Assembly: GCA_964476625.1 (NCBI GenBank)
Contig: CAYZBJ010000015.1
Span: forward strand, 1 to 61,643
Origin: JAMLIN01 sp964476625
GTDB taxonomy: Bacteria > Pseudomonadota > Gammaproteobacteria > Burkholderiales > Burkholderiaceae_E
DNA length: 61,643 nt
Direction: 5' to 3'
Shown: in pieces, positions 34,812-43,026 of the stretch
Layout: every line of letters begins with the position of its first letter
Position numbering within the stretch: the first letter of the stretch is position 1
Notes under the pieces: model-generated
What the model saw: only the letters and a program-made list of their open reading frames with translations
What the model was told of the DNA's origin: nothing
Database searches by the model: none
Program-made: the position numbers and the translations under genes

Positions 34812-36310
34812 CGCGGCCCGGCCGGTGGCGGCACCGGAACGAAACCCGAACTCGCGGCCGGCGCCGATGTCGCGGGCACCGGCACGAAGCCGGAAGACGA
34901 GGGCATCGGCGGCGCCGCGGGGACCGGCACGAAACCGGTGGGCGCCGGCGGCGGTGTCGGTGCGGGAATCGGGGCGAAACCGGAGGGTGCCGGCGGCGGT
35001 GCCGGCACCGGCACGAAGCCCGGCGACGGCGGCGCCGAGGGTTGCACGGGCGCCGGCGGCTGGCCTGGCGACCAGGGCTGGGGCGGCGCCGTCGGGTCGG
35101 TGGGCGCGGGCGGCTGCGCGGGATCACCCGGCAGGACGGGCGCCGGTTCGGTCGGCGCTGGCGCCGGCGCCGGGATCTCGGCGGGCACCAGCATGCCGCC
35201 CTGGTAGACGGAGACGGTGGAGATCCGCTGGATGCGGGGATCGACCGGCACGTCGACCCGCAGCCAGCCGGTCACGCCGTCGAGTTCGATCTGCTGGCGA
35301 CCGAGGACGAGCTCGCGGGCGACGCGATAGGCATCGATGCCGAGGGCGTAGAGACGCTGCAGTTCGAGGTGGGGGATCTTCTCGGAACGAGGATAGGCCA
35401 GCACCGTCGAATGATTGCGCTCGACCTGCCAGGGCATCTCGACGATGTGCAGGCCATCGAGCGCCGGATTGGCGAGCAGTTCCCCCGCCTTGGTATCGGG
35501 GATCGCGCCGATGTCGAGGCGCGAAGTGCCGTACAGGGGCGTCTGCGGCCCGAGCGCTTCGCGCACCGCCGGCACCGCCTCCGGCGAGAGCGCGATGAAG
35601 GCGGCATCGACGCGCACGCCGCCCAGGACGCGCGGCAGGTCGTAGAGCATGCGGGTGTCGAGGGCGAGCATGTCGTAGCTCTCGCCGCCGAGCGCGCGCC
35701 AGGTGTCGAGGAAGGCGTTGGCGCTGCGCTGCGCCAGCGATGAGGCCTGGTCGGCGATGGCCAGCGCCCGGGGCACCGTGCCTCCGGCCTGGCGGATCGT
35801 CCGGTCGATCGCGAAGTGCGCGATCTGCGCGCCTTCGTCCTCGACCGGCAACCCGAACTGCACGCAGCCGGCCGGCAGGATGTAGCCCGGCTCGGGGGCA
35901 TTGAGCGTCAGGACCGGCAAGGGCAAGGTGTCGATCTCGGCAAGCCGGTTGACCCCGGCGCGGGTGATCGGCCCGATGGCGATCGCGAAGCCGCGGCCGG
36001 CGATTCGCTGCAGCAGGCCGGGCAGGTCGCTGCGTTCGTCGTCGAGTTCGAAGGATTCGACCGCGACACCGGCGCCGTCGACCTCGTGCGCAGCCCGCAC
36101 ACCCAGTAGCAAGGCGTCGGCCGCGCGTCGGTAGGCGCCTTCATCGTCAGGCAGCAGCAGTGCGATCCGGGTGTCGCCCCGGCCGAAACGGGTGGCCGCG
36201 CTTGCGGCGCCGCTGGCGAGCGCCGACAATCCCGTCACGCCCGGGGCCCGCGCGGCGGCGAGTGCCGAAGCGCCAGAGCCCAGGATTCGAAGTAGCGAAC
36301 GACGCTTCAT
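34808..36310 (-). CDS. lpoA: LpoA-like penicillin-binding protein activator with Pro-rich repeat tail
   Basis: A 500-residue secreted protein. The start MKRRSLLRILGSGASALAAA is a signal peptide with a twin-arginine-like RR and no lipobox. The body (about 50-390) has the periplasmic-binding-protein-like fold of LpoA: RIALLLPDDEGAYRRAADAL, IGPITRAGVNRLAEI, PLYGTSRLDIG, LYALGIDAYRVAREL. LpoA of E. coli activates PBP1A. The last 100 residues are Pro-rich with five GF(V/A)P(V/I)P repeats. The start codon overlaps that of rsmI on the other strand by two bases. Absence of a lipid anchor is unusual for LpoA. Confidence 0.83.
   Translation of the reverse strand: MKRRSLLRILGSGASALAAARAPGVTGLSALASGAASAATRFGRGDTRIALLLPDDEGAYRRAADALLLGVRAAHEVDGAGVAVESFELDDERSDLPGLLQRIAGRGFAIAIGPITRAGVNRLAEIDTLPLPVLTLNAPEPGYILPAGCVQFGLPVEDEGAQIAHFAIDRTIRQAGGTVPRALAIADQASSLAQRSANAFLDTWRALGGESYDMLALDTRMLYDLPRVLGGVRVDAAFIALSPEAVPAVREALGPQTPLYGTSRLDIGAIPDTKAGELLANPALDGLHIVEMPWQVERNHSTVLAYPRSEKIPHLELQRLYALGIDAYRVARELVLGRQQIELDGVTGWLRVDVPVDPRIQRISTVSVYQGGMLVPAEIPAPAPAPTEPAPVLPGDPAQPPAPTDPTAPPQPWSPGQPPAPVQPSAPPSPGFVPVPAPPPAPSGFAPIPAPTPPPAPTGFVPVPAAPPMPSSSGFVPVPATSAPAASSGFVPVPPPAGPR
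34829..35020 (-). repeat. Five GFVPVP-encoding repeats in the lpoA tail
   Basis: Five copies of an 18-base unit encoding GFVPVP (one GFAPIP), separated by Pro/Ala/Ser spacers, span this stretch in frame. The DNA copies are similar enough (CGGCACCGGCACGAAGCC and variants) to allow slippage or recombination. Confidence 0.85.
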
Positions 36311-37205
36311 GAACGAGAGACCCTCCGGGCGGCTCGAAGCCGGATTATATGTAGTCGCCACGCCGATCGGTCATCTGTCCGATCTAGGCCGGCGGGCTGC
36401 GGATGTCTTGCGCCAGGCCGACCTGGTCGCCGCGGAAGACACGCGCACGAGCCGTGTGCTGCTCGATTCGATCGGCGCCACCACGCCGATGATCGCCGCC
36501 CATGAACACAACGAGCAGGCGGCAGCCCAGGAGATCGTCGCCCGCGCAGCGGCGGGCGAAGCGATTGCCCTCATCTCCGATGCAGGCACGCCGGGCATCA
36601 GCGACCCGGGCGCGCGCATCGTGCGCGCGGCGCGAGCGGCGGCGATCACGGTGCGCGCGGTGCCCGGCCCATCGGCGGCGGCGGCGCTGGTGTCGATCGC
36701 CGGCCTGCGCGCCGAGGCCTTTCGCTTCATCGGTTTCCTGCCGACCCGGGCGCAGGCGCGCGCGCAGCGGATCGCCGCCTGGCGCGACATCGACGAGGCC
36801 GTCGTGCTGTACGAGTCGCCACACAGGATCGACGCCACCCTGGCGGCCATCACGGCGGTGCTCGGCGAGGATCGGGAAATCGTCGTCGGTCGCGAGCTGA
36901 CCAAGCGGTTCGAGGAATCGGCTGCGATGCGCGCCGGCGAAGCGGCGGCCTGGCTCGCCGCCGATCCGAACCGCGCGCGCGGCGAGTTCGTGATCGCGAT
37001 CGATGCGGCGCCCGTGCGCGCAGCGGCGCCCGAAGAAGCGGTGCGGCTCGAGATGCCGCTCGATGCATTGCTCGCGAAGCTGCTCGAGCACATGCCGCCG
37101 AGCCGCGCCAGCCGGCTCGCCCAGTCGCTCACCGGCCGGCCGCGGCGGGCGCTGTACGAGCGCCTGCTGGCGCTCGCCGGCGCGACGCCGGACGACGAGG
37201 ACTGA
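36309..37205 (+). CDS. rsmI: 16S rRNA (cytidine(1402)-2'-O)-methyltransferase
   Basis: RsmI 2'-O-methylates C1402 in the decoding centre of 16S rRNA. The 298-residue protein has the tetrapyrrole-methylase fold: LYVVATPIGHLSDLGRRAAD, AEDTRTSRVLL, ALISDAGTPGISDPGARIV, VPGPSAAAALVSIAGL, FRFIGFLPTRAQARAQ, VLYESPHRI, ELTKRFEES. The first residue of the usual PIGN motif end is His here (PIGH). The ATG at 36309 shares two bases with the lpoA start on the opposite strand, so its ribosome site lies inside lpoA. Confidence 0.95.
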   Translation: MNERPSGRLEAGLYVVATPIGHLSDLGRRAADVLRQADLVAAEDTRTSRVLLDSIGATTPMIAAHEHNEQAAAQEIVARAAAGEAIALISDAGTPGISDPGARIVRAARAAAITVRAVPGPSAAAALVSIAGLRAEAFRFIGFLPTRAQARAQRIAAWRDIDEAVVLYESPHRIDATLAAITAVLGEDREIVVGRELTKRFEESAAMRAGEAAAWLAADPNRARGEFVIAIDAAPVRAAAPEEAVRLEMPLDALLAKLLEHMPPSRASRLAQSLTGRPRRALYERLLALAGATPDDED

Positions 37206-37215
37206 TTCCGGCGCT

Positions 37216-38217
37216 TCACCGCGCAGCCTCGCGGCGCACGGTGAACGGGACGAAGCTGGTCTCGGCCCGGATCCGGGCGGCGATCTGTGCGGCTCGCGCA
37301 TCATCGGCCCAGGGGCCCGCCTGGACCTTGAACTGGCCGTTCTCGGTACGCATCGAAAGGGTATCGCCCAGCCACGCATGCCGCCGGCCGAGTTCGGTCA
37401 CGACGGCCATCGCGCTGTCGCGCGACTGGAAGGCGCCGAGCTGCAGGTAGACCTCGCCGCCAGCCGGCTCGGCGTCGACCAGGACGAATCCGCGCGGCAC
37501 CCGCGGTGGTTCGTCGGTTGGGGGCGGCGCGGCCGACGCGAGCGGCTCGACCGACGGCGGCGCAGCCGCCGGAGCGCTCGAGGCAACCGGCGGCGAAGGC
37601 GTCGGCGTCGGCGTCGCCGCCAGCGGCGCTTCCTGCGCCGCGGGACCTTCGCCCGGCAGCACCAGTTCGACCAGCACGCGGGTGTGGCCGTGGTCGATGA
37701 AGCCGAGCTTCTTCGCCGCGGTCCACGACAGGTCGATCAGGCGGTTCTTGACGAAGGGGCCGCGGTCGTTGACCCGCACGACCACCGAGCGCTGGTTCGA
37801 CAGGTTGGTCACCCGGACGTAGCTCGGCAGCGGCAGGGTCCGGTGGGCCGCGGTCATGGCGTACATGTCGTAGCGCTCGCCGCTGGCGGTCGCGTTGCCA
37901 TGGAACTTGCGCCCGTACCAGGAGGCGATGCCGGTCTCCCGGTACGGCGTGCGCGCGCGCATCGGCACGTAGCGTTGGCCGAACACCTCGTAGGGACGGC
38001 TGTTGGCCGCGCGCACCGGCTCGTCGCGCGGCACCGCGTCGACGATGGAAGCGATGTCGGCCGGCTCGCCGGTACCGGGCCCGTCGTCCATGTAGTAGCC
38101 GCCGCCACCGCCGCCCGCGCCACTGCGGGTCCCCGAGCAGGCAGCGAGCAGCAGCGCGAGCGCGGCCAGTGACGCAAGGCGCGCGGCCCGTCGATACGCA
38201 GCGGCCGGGCCACGCAT
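37216..38217 (-). CDS. rlpA: Septal ring lytic transglycosylase RlpA with SPOR domain
   Basis: A 333-residue lipoprotein (lipobox LAAC, Cys27). The double-psi beta-barrel is at about 95-185: GIASWYGRKFHGNATASGER, YDMYAMTAAHRTLPL, VVVRVNDRGPFVKNRLIDLS. The Asp of YDMY and His of AAHRT are the catalytic positions known in P. aeruginosa RlpA, which cleaves naked glycan strands at the septum. A Pro/Ala linker leads to a C-terminal SPOR domain (about 257-333). The ATG follows the SDR stop directly, and its 3' end is convergent with rsmI, ten bases apart. Confidence 0.94.
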   Translation of the reverse strand: MRGPAAAYRRAARLASLAALALLLAACSGTRSGAGGGGGGYYMDDGPGTGEPADIASIVDAVPRDEPVRAANSRPYEVFGQRYVPMRARTPYRETGIASWYGRKFHGNATASGERYDMYAMTAAHRTLPLPSYVRVTNLSNQRSVVVRVNDRGPFVKNRLIDLSWTAAKKLGFIDHGHTRVLVELVLPGEGPAAQEAPLAATPTPTPSPPVASSAPAAAPPSVEPLASAAPPPTDEPPRVPRGFVLVDAEPAGGEVYLQLGAFQSRDSAMAVVTELGRRHAWLGDTLSMRTENGQFKVQAGPWADDARAAQIAARIRAETSFVPFTVRREAAR

Positions 38218-39054
38218 TCAGGGCTCCGCCACCGCGCCGCGCCGGGGCTTGCGCGGCGCGCGGGCGAACAGGGCATCGTAGAGCGGACGCGGCAACATGC
38301 GCAGGATCGCGCCGACGATGCCCATCTGCCAGGGAATCACCACGAAGCGGCGACGCCGCTCGATCGCATCGACGGCGCGACGCGCGAAGGCATCGGCGTC
38401 GATCAGGAACGGCATCGCATACGGGTTGCCCTCGGTCATCGGCGTACGCACGTAACCGGGCGCGATCGTCACCACCGCGATCGCCGAGCGGTGCAACTCG
38501 ACCCGCAGGCTCTCGAGATAGGCGATGGCGCCCGCCTTCGACGCGCTGTAGGCACCGGCCCCCGGCAAGCCCCGGAAACCGGCCACGCTCGCGATCCCCA
38601 CGAGCGCGCCGGCGCCAGCGGCGCGCATCGCCGGCAGGAAAGCGGCAAAGGTGTCGTGCATGGCGCACAGGTTGGTCGCCACGACCTGCTCGAACTCGGC
38701 CGCGTCACCGGGCTCGCCAGTCAGGGTGCCGACGCTCACGCCCGCATTGGCAACGACCACGTCGGGCGCACCGTGCGCGGCGACGAAGGCCGCGGCGGCC
38801 GCGGCAAGCGCGTCGCGGTCGCGCACATCGAGGGGCATCGGCACCACGCGCACCCGCGCCGGCCCGCGGCCGGCGCCCTGCCCGAGTCCGGCGGCGAGTG
38901 CGTCGAGTCGCGTCGCCCGGCGTGCCGCCACGCCGATCACCAGCGCGCGCCCCTGGTCGAGGCAGCGTCGCGCGTACTCGCGCGCGATCGCCTCGCCCAG
39001 CCCGCTCGATGCGCCGGTGACGACGACGCGCAGTGGCCCGTCGCGATCCATCAT
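38218..39054 (-). CDS. SDR family oxidoreductase
   Basis: A 278-residue short-chain dehydrogenase: TGASSGLGEAIAREYARR (cofactor loop), DVVVANAGVS, GIASVAGFRGLPGAGAYSASKAGAIAYLESL (Ser, Tyr and Lys of the active site), TIAPGYVRTPMTEGN. The C-terminal end (RRRRFVVIPWQMGIVGAILRMLPRPLYD) is hydrophobic and basic, as in membrane-associated acyl or lipid SDRs, so the substrate may be lipidic; that is inference. It directly precedes rlpA with no space. Confidence 0.88.
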   Translation of the reverse strand: MMDRDGPLRVVVTGASSGLGEAIAREYARRCLDQGRALVIGVAARRATRLDALAAGLGQGAGRGPARVRVVPMPLDVRDRDALAAAAAAFVAAHGAPDVVVANAGVSVGTLTGEPGDAAEFEQVVATNLCAMHDTFAAFLPAMRAAGAGALVGIASVAGFRGLPGAGAYSASKAGAIAYLESLRVELHRSAIAVVTIAPGYVRTPMTEGNPYAMPFLIDADAFARRAVDAIERRRRFVVIPWQMGIVGAILRMLPRPLYDALFARAPRKPRRGAVAEP

Positions 39055-39072
39055 CGACCCCGGGTCAGGTTC

Positions 39073-39738
39073 TCACCCCTTGCGCGCGGCGACCCGCTCG
39101 TTGGCGATCATCTTGTCGACGAGATCCAGCGCCGCCTGGTTCGAACCGGCCATCGAGGGCGCGGTGAGGTACTTGCCGGCCACGCCGATCATCGGCACTC
39201 CGTCCACGCCGAAGTCGTTCATCTCGCGAGTGCCCTTGGTCATCGCCGTGCGCACGCCGAAGGACTTGAAGTGGTCGGTGAAGGCCTTGCGGTCGAGCCC
39301 CTGGGCCACCGCCCAGTCGATGATCTCGTCGTCGGAGTCGAGCCGGCGGCGCTCTTCGTGCAGCGCCCGGAAGACGGCCAGGCCGAGCTTCTCCTCCTCG
39401 CCCATCGCGGCCAGGGTGTAGTAGAGCTGCTGGTGCTTGCGCTCCTGGAAGGGCACGTGGACCCGGCGAAAGACGATGTCGTCGGGCAATTGCGCCACCC
39501 AGCGCCGCAGGACCGGCTCGAACCGGTGGCAATGGGGGCAGCCGTACCAGAAGAACTCGACCACGTCGATCTTGCCCGCGGGCGTATCGGTACGTACTGG
39601 CGTGGCGATCCGGCGATAGCCCTGGCCTTCGGGAGGCAGGGCCGGCTGCGCATGCGCCGACGGCAGTCCGACGCCGGCGAAGCGGGCCAGGACGAGTGCC
39701 GAAGGCAGGGTGATCAGGTGGCGACGGAGGGAAATCAT
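39073..39738 (-). CDS. dsbA: Thiol:disulfide interchange protein DsbA
   Basis: A 221-residue periplasmic oxidase that introduces disulfides. A signal peptide ends near AHA-QP (residue 30). The thioredoxin fold contains VVEFFWYGCPHCHRFEPVL with Cys67 and Cys70 in the classical CPHC motif, an inserted helical domain, and the cis-Pro segment VDGVPMIGVAGKYL. The order argS-SPOR-dsbA-SDR is common in Burkholderiales. The gene is preceded by a 114-base gap with no evident feature. Confidence 0.94.
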   Translation of the reverse strand: MISLRRHLITLPSALVLARFAGVGLPSAHAQPALPPEGQGYRRIATPVRTDTPAGKIDVVEFFWYGCPHCHRFEPVLRRWVAQLPDDIVFRRVHVPFQERKHQQLYYTLAAMGEEEKLGLAVFRALHEERRRLDSDDEIIDWAVAQGLDRKAFTDHFKSFGVRTAMTKGTREMNDFGVDGVPMIGVAGKYLTAPSMAGSNQAALDLVDKMIANERVAARKG

Positions 39739-39852
39739 CGGGCAATCCTGTCGATTGGAGTTCTCGGACCGGTTCAGGAAACCACCGAAGGCCCCGCCTG
39801 GTTGACCGCGGGGCCAATGCGGGCCCGGCCAGGGGAGGCCGCGCCGGTGGCC

Positions 39853-40407
39853 TCAGCGGCGCCGGACGACCGACGCCTCGATGCCGCTCTGCGCGAGACG
39901 AGCGCGGACATCATTCATGGTATTGAGATCAGCGTAAGGGCCCACTCTCACCCGGAACATGGGCTGGCCGTCGACCTGGGCTTCCACCACCCGGGCCTCG
40001 TAGCCGATCAGGGCGAGCTTGGCGCGCATCCCCTCGGCGTCGTCCTGGTCGCGGAAGGCCCCCGCCTGGAGCACATAGCTGCTGGCGGCGTCGAGGGTCC
40101 CGGGCGGCGCCGGCGACACCGGCGCGACCGGCGAAGCCGCCGCCGCTGGCGCGACCGGGGCGCCCGGCGCCGGGCGACTGTAGAGCGGGGTATTCGGGTC
40201 GGGCACCTGCGCCGCGGACGCCGGCGCTTCGAGCCGATCGGCCGAACGCTTGGCCTTGTTCAGGAAGGGCACCGGCGCCCGGGTCACGAAGATGGCGACC
40301 ACGACCGCGATGGTCAGTCCGACGATCAGCCCGGCCATGAAGCCGAGCAGGGTACCGCCGGCGCTGAAGCGGCGTGTCGTGCGGCGACGGGATTTCCTGG
40401 TTGCCAT
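39853..40407 (-). CDS. SPOR-domain protein, FtsN-like
   Basis: A 184-residue bitopic protein: basic cytosolic N-terminus (ATRKSRRRTTRRFSAGG), one transmembrane segment (about 17-42), Ala/Pro-rich linker, and a C-terminal SPOR domain (SSYVLQAGAFRDQDDAEGMR, PMFRVRVGPYADLNTMNDVR). This is the layout of FtsN, which triggers septal peptidoglycan synthesis; it is shorter than E. coli FtsN and the FtsN essential region is not visible. Its ATG overlaps the argS stop by one base (TAATG). Confidence 0.9.
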   Translation of the reverse strand: MATRKSRRRTTRRFSAGGTLLGFMAGLIVGLTIAVVVAIFVTRAPVPFLNKAKRSADRLEAPASAAQVPDPNTPLYSRPAPGAPVAPAAAASPVAPVSPAPPGTLDAASSYVLQAGAFRDQDDAEGMRAKLALIGYEARVVEAQVDGQPMFRVRVGPYADLNTMNDVRARLAQSGIEASVVRRR

Positions 40408-42203
40408 TACATCCTTTCTGGGGTCGATACCCCGAGCATGCCGAGCCCGTTGCGCAGGACCTGGCGCACCGCCAGCAGGAGCGCGAGCCGGGCGCGGCGC
40501 ACCGCCTCGTCGTCGACGAGGACGCGCTCCGCATTATAGTAACTATGAAGATCCGCGGCTAAGTCCTTGAGATAATACGCAATAGAGTGTGGCGCCAGAT
40601 CCTCTGCCGCGCTCGAAACCATCTCCGGCCAGGCCGCGATGCGCGCCATCAGGCCGTACTCGCGGGGATGGACCAGCGGATCGAGGTCGGCATCGGCCAG
40701 CAACGCCTCCGGCGTGCTGCCGGCGGGCACCTGCCCGCCGCCGGCGACCCACTGGGCGAGCACCGAGCAGATCCGGGCATGGGCGTACTGGACGTAGTAG
40801 ACCGGATTCTCGTCGGTGCGGGCGAGCGCGAGGTCGACATCGAAGACGAACTCGGCATCGGCCTTGCGCGAGACCAGGAAGAAGCGCACCGCGTCGCGGC
40901 CCCGGCGCAGGGCGTCGGCATGGCCCGGGTCGTCGGGCGCGATCGCCGGGGCGGCAGCGTCGGGCGACGAAATGCCCCCGGACCATTCGATCAGGTCGCG
41001 CAAGGTCACGTAGGCGCCCGCGCGCTTGGAGATCTTCACCTCCTGGCCCCCGCGCATGACGGTGACCATCTTGTGCAGCACGTACTCCGGGAAGCCGGCG
41101 GCGATGCCAAGGCCCAGCCCCTGCAGGCCGGCCCGGACCCGGGCGACGGTGCCGTGGTGGTCCGAGCCCTGGATGTTGATTGCCCGGCCGTAGCCGCGCT
41201 GCCATTTGTCCACGTGGTAGGCGACGTCCGGCACGAAGTAGGTGTAGCCGCCGTCCGACTTGCGCATCACCCGGTCCTTGTCGTCACCGAAGGCGGTGCT
41301 GCGCAGCCACAGCGCCCCGTCCTGCTCGTAGGTGACGCCGGCCTCGCCGAGCGCCGCGACCACCCGGTCGACCCGACCGGTCTCGTAGAGCGAGGACTCG
41401 AGGAAGTAGCTGTCGAACTCCACCCCGAAGCTGCGCAGGTCGAGGTCCTGCTCATGGCGCAGGTAGGCGACCGCGAAGCGCCGGATCGCCTCGAGATCGT
41501 CGGGGTCGCCCGCGGCGACGACCGGGGCCATGTCCTCGGCGCCGGCCGTCTCGCGGCCGAGATAGGCTCGCGCGATGTCGCCGATGTAGTCCCCGCGGTA
41601 ACCGTCGGCGGGGAAATCCGGATGGCCCGGCTCGATCGAGCGGGCGCGGGCCTGCACCGACAGGGCGAGATTGCGGATCTGCGCGCCGCCGTCGTTGTAA
41701 TAGAACTCCCGGGTGACCGACCAGCCGGCAAGGTCCAGCAGCGCGCACAACGAGTCGCCAAGCGCGGCCTGTCGACCATGGCCGACATGCAGCGGCCCGG
41801 TCGGATTGGCCGAGACGAACTCGACCAGGATCCGGCGCCCGGCGTCGGCCGCGGTGCGACCGAAGGCGGCGCCCTCGGCGAGCACCCGGCCGATGACGGC
41901 GCGCCGCGCCGGCGCCGTCAGCCGCAGGTTGATGAAGCCGGGCCCGGCAATCTCGGCCGCCTCGAGCAGCTGGCCGCCGTCGGCCGCCAGCAAGGCATCG
42001 CAGATCGCCTGGGCGAGTTCGCGCGGATTGCGCCGCGCCGCCCTGGCCAGCTGCAGCGCGATGTTCGACGCGAGGTCGCCATGTTCGGGCTGCTTCGGCC
42101 GGTCGAGCTCGATCGCCGGGAGGTCGGCGTCGGAATCGCCGAGTGCGCTGGCCGCCGCTGCGCGCACGAGCGCGGCCAGGGCCTGTTTCTGTTCGCGTAA
42201 CAT
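40407..42203 (-). CDS. argS: Arginine--tRNA ligase
   Basis: A class I aminoacyl-tRNA synthetase of 598 residues. The N-terminal tRNA-contacting domain (about 1-110) is followed by the HIGH-type motif HVGHG at 139-143 within SANPTGPLHVGHGRQAALGD. Others are FYYNDGGAQIRNLALSVQAR, the KMSKS-equivalent KISKRAG, and the anticodon-binding DALR domain at the end (PHSIAYYLKDLAADLHSYYN, VLRNGLGMLGVSTPERM). The ATG at 42203 is preceded by no strong ribosome site. SPOR follows directly. Confidence 0.97.
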   Translation of the reverse strand: MLREQKQALAALVRAAAASALGDSDADLPAIELDRPKQPEHGDLASNIALQLARAARRNPRELAQAICDALLAADGGQLLEAAEIAGPGFINLRLTAPARRAVIGRVLAEGAAFGRTAADAGRRILVEFVSANPTGPLHVGHGRQAALGDSLCALLDLAGWSVTREFYYNDGGAQIRNLALSVQARARSIEPGHPDFPADGYRGDYIGDIARAYLGRETAGAEDMAPVVAAGDPDDLEAIRRFAVAYLRHEQDLDLRSFGVEFDSYFLESSLYETGRVDRVVAALGEAGVTYEQDGALWLRSTAFGDDKDRVMRKSDGGYTYFVPDVAYHVDKWQRGYGRAINIQGSDHHGTVARVRAGLQGLGLGIAAGFPEYVLHKMVTVMRGGQEVKISKRAGAYVTLRDLIEWSGGISSPDAAAPAIAPDDPGHADALRRGRDAVRFFLVSRKADAEFVFDVDLALARTDENPVYYVQYAHARICSVLAQWVAGGGQVPAGSTPEALLADADLDPLVHPREYGLMARIAAWPEMVSSAAEDLAPHSIAYYLKDLAADLHSYYNAERVLVDDEAVRRARLALLLAVRQVLRNGLGMLGVSTPERM

Positions 42204-42315
42204 GATGTGGCCGCATTGTACTTGCGTCGCGAGGCAGCCAGCGACGGGCGGGTCCCTGCCCGCGCGCCTTGCAGCCACCCGCTGCCGCACCGCCGCTCGT
42301 CGCCAAGGAGCCCGC

Positions 42316-42942
42316 ATGCCGATACTCGAGCTCGACCACCTGGTGCTGGGCGCCGCCTCGCTGGCGGCCGGCACACCCGCGCTGGCCGCGCTCGTCGGCG
42401 TCGAGCCGGAAGCCGGCGGACGCCACGACGGCGTCGGCACCCACAACCGCCTGCTCTCGATGGGGCCGCAGACCTATCTCGAGCTGATGGCGCCCGATCC
42501 CGACCAGCCGGCGCCGCCCCGGCCCCGGCCCTTCGGGCTCGACGAGCCCGCCATCATCGAGCGCGTCACGCAGCGCCCGCGCCTGCTCTCGTATGTGGTG
42601 CGCACCGACGACATCGCCGCGGCGCGCCAGGCCCTCGGCCTGCCGGCGGGCCGCATCGACACGATGCGCCGCGGCGACCTGCAATGGCGTATCTCGCTGC
42701 CGGCGCGCGAGCAGCCGCGGGGCACGCCGATCCTCATCGAATGGGGCGACAGCCCCAACCCGTCATCGACCCTGCCCGATCGCGGCCTGCGCCTGCGCGG
42801 CCTGCGCATCGGCGTCCCGGCGGCCACCGCGCGCATCCTCGCGCCGCTGGCCGCCGACCCGCGCATCCGGATCGAGGTGTCCGACACGGTGGAACTGGCC
42901 GCCAGGATCGACTCTCCGGCCGGAGCGGTGGAACTCGACTAG
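42316..42942 (+). CDS. Glyoxalase-like (VOC) domain protein
   Basis: A 208-residue protein of the Glyoxalase_3-like group. It begins MPILELDHLVLGAASLAAGT with the metal-site His in LDHLVLG, then GRHDGVGTHNRLLSMGPQTYLELMAPDP (a second His and Glu), and a symmetric second half that is more diverged. The reaction is unknown. The ATG follows AAGGAG by six bases. It is divergent from argS and convergent with the acyl-CoA synthetase across a perfect palindrome. Confidence 0.87.
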   Translation: MPILELDHLVLGAASLAAGTPALAALVGVEPEAGGRHDGVGTHNRLLSMGPQTYLELMAPDPDQPAPPRPRPFGLDEPAIIERVTQRPRLLSYVVRTDDIAAARQALGLPAGRIDTMRRGDLQWRISLPAREQPRGTPILIEWGDSPNPSSTLPDRGLRLRGLRIGVPAATARILAPLAADPRIRIEVSDTVELAARIDSPAGAVELD

Positions 42943-42943
42943 C

Positions 42944-42993
42944 AAAATGGGGTCAGACTCCATTAATTAATTAATGGAGTCTGACCCCATTTT
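42944..42993. repeat. Perfect 50-bp palindrome, REP-like, likely bidirectional terminator
   Basis: Two 25-base arms with no spacer, the left beginning AAAATGGGGTCAGACTCC and running to ATTAATT at the centre. It sits two bases after a stop codon in an AT-rich patch between convergent genes. TGGGGTCAGACTCC palindromes are dispersed in many beta- and gammaproteobacterial genomes (from memory). A partial further half-unit (GTGACCCCGTTTTG) follows at about 42997-43010. The arms end in A and T tracts, so in RNA it would act as a terminator in both directions. Confidence 0.85.
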
Positions 42994-43026
42994 TCGTGAC
43001 CCCGTTTTGCCCCCGTCCCCGGCGGA

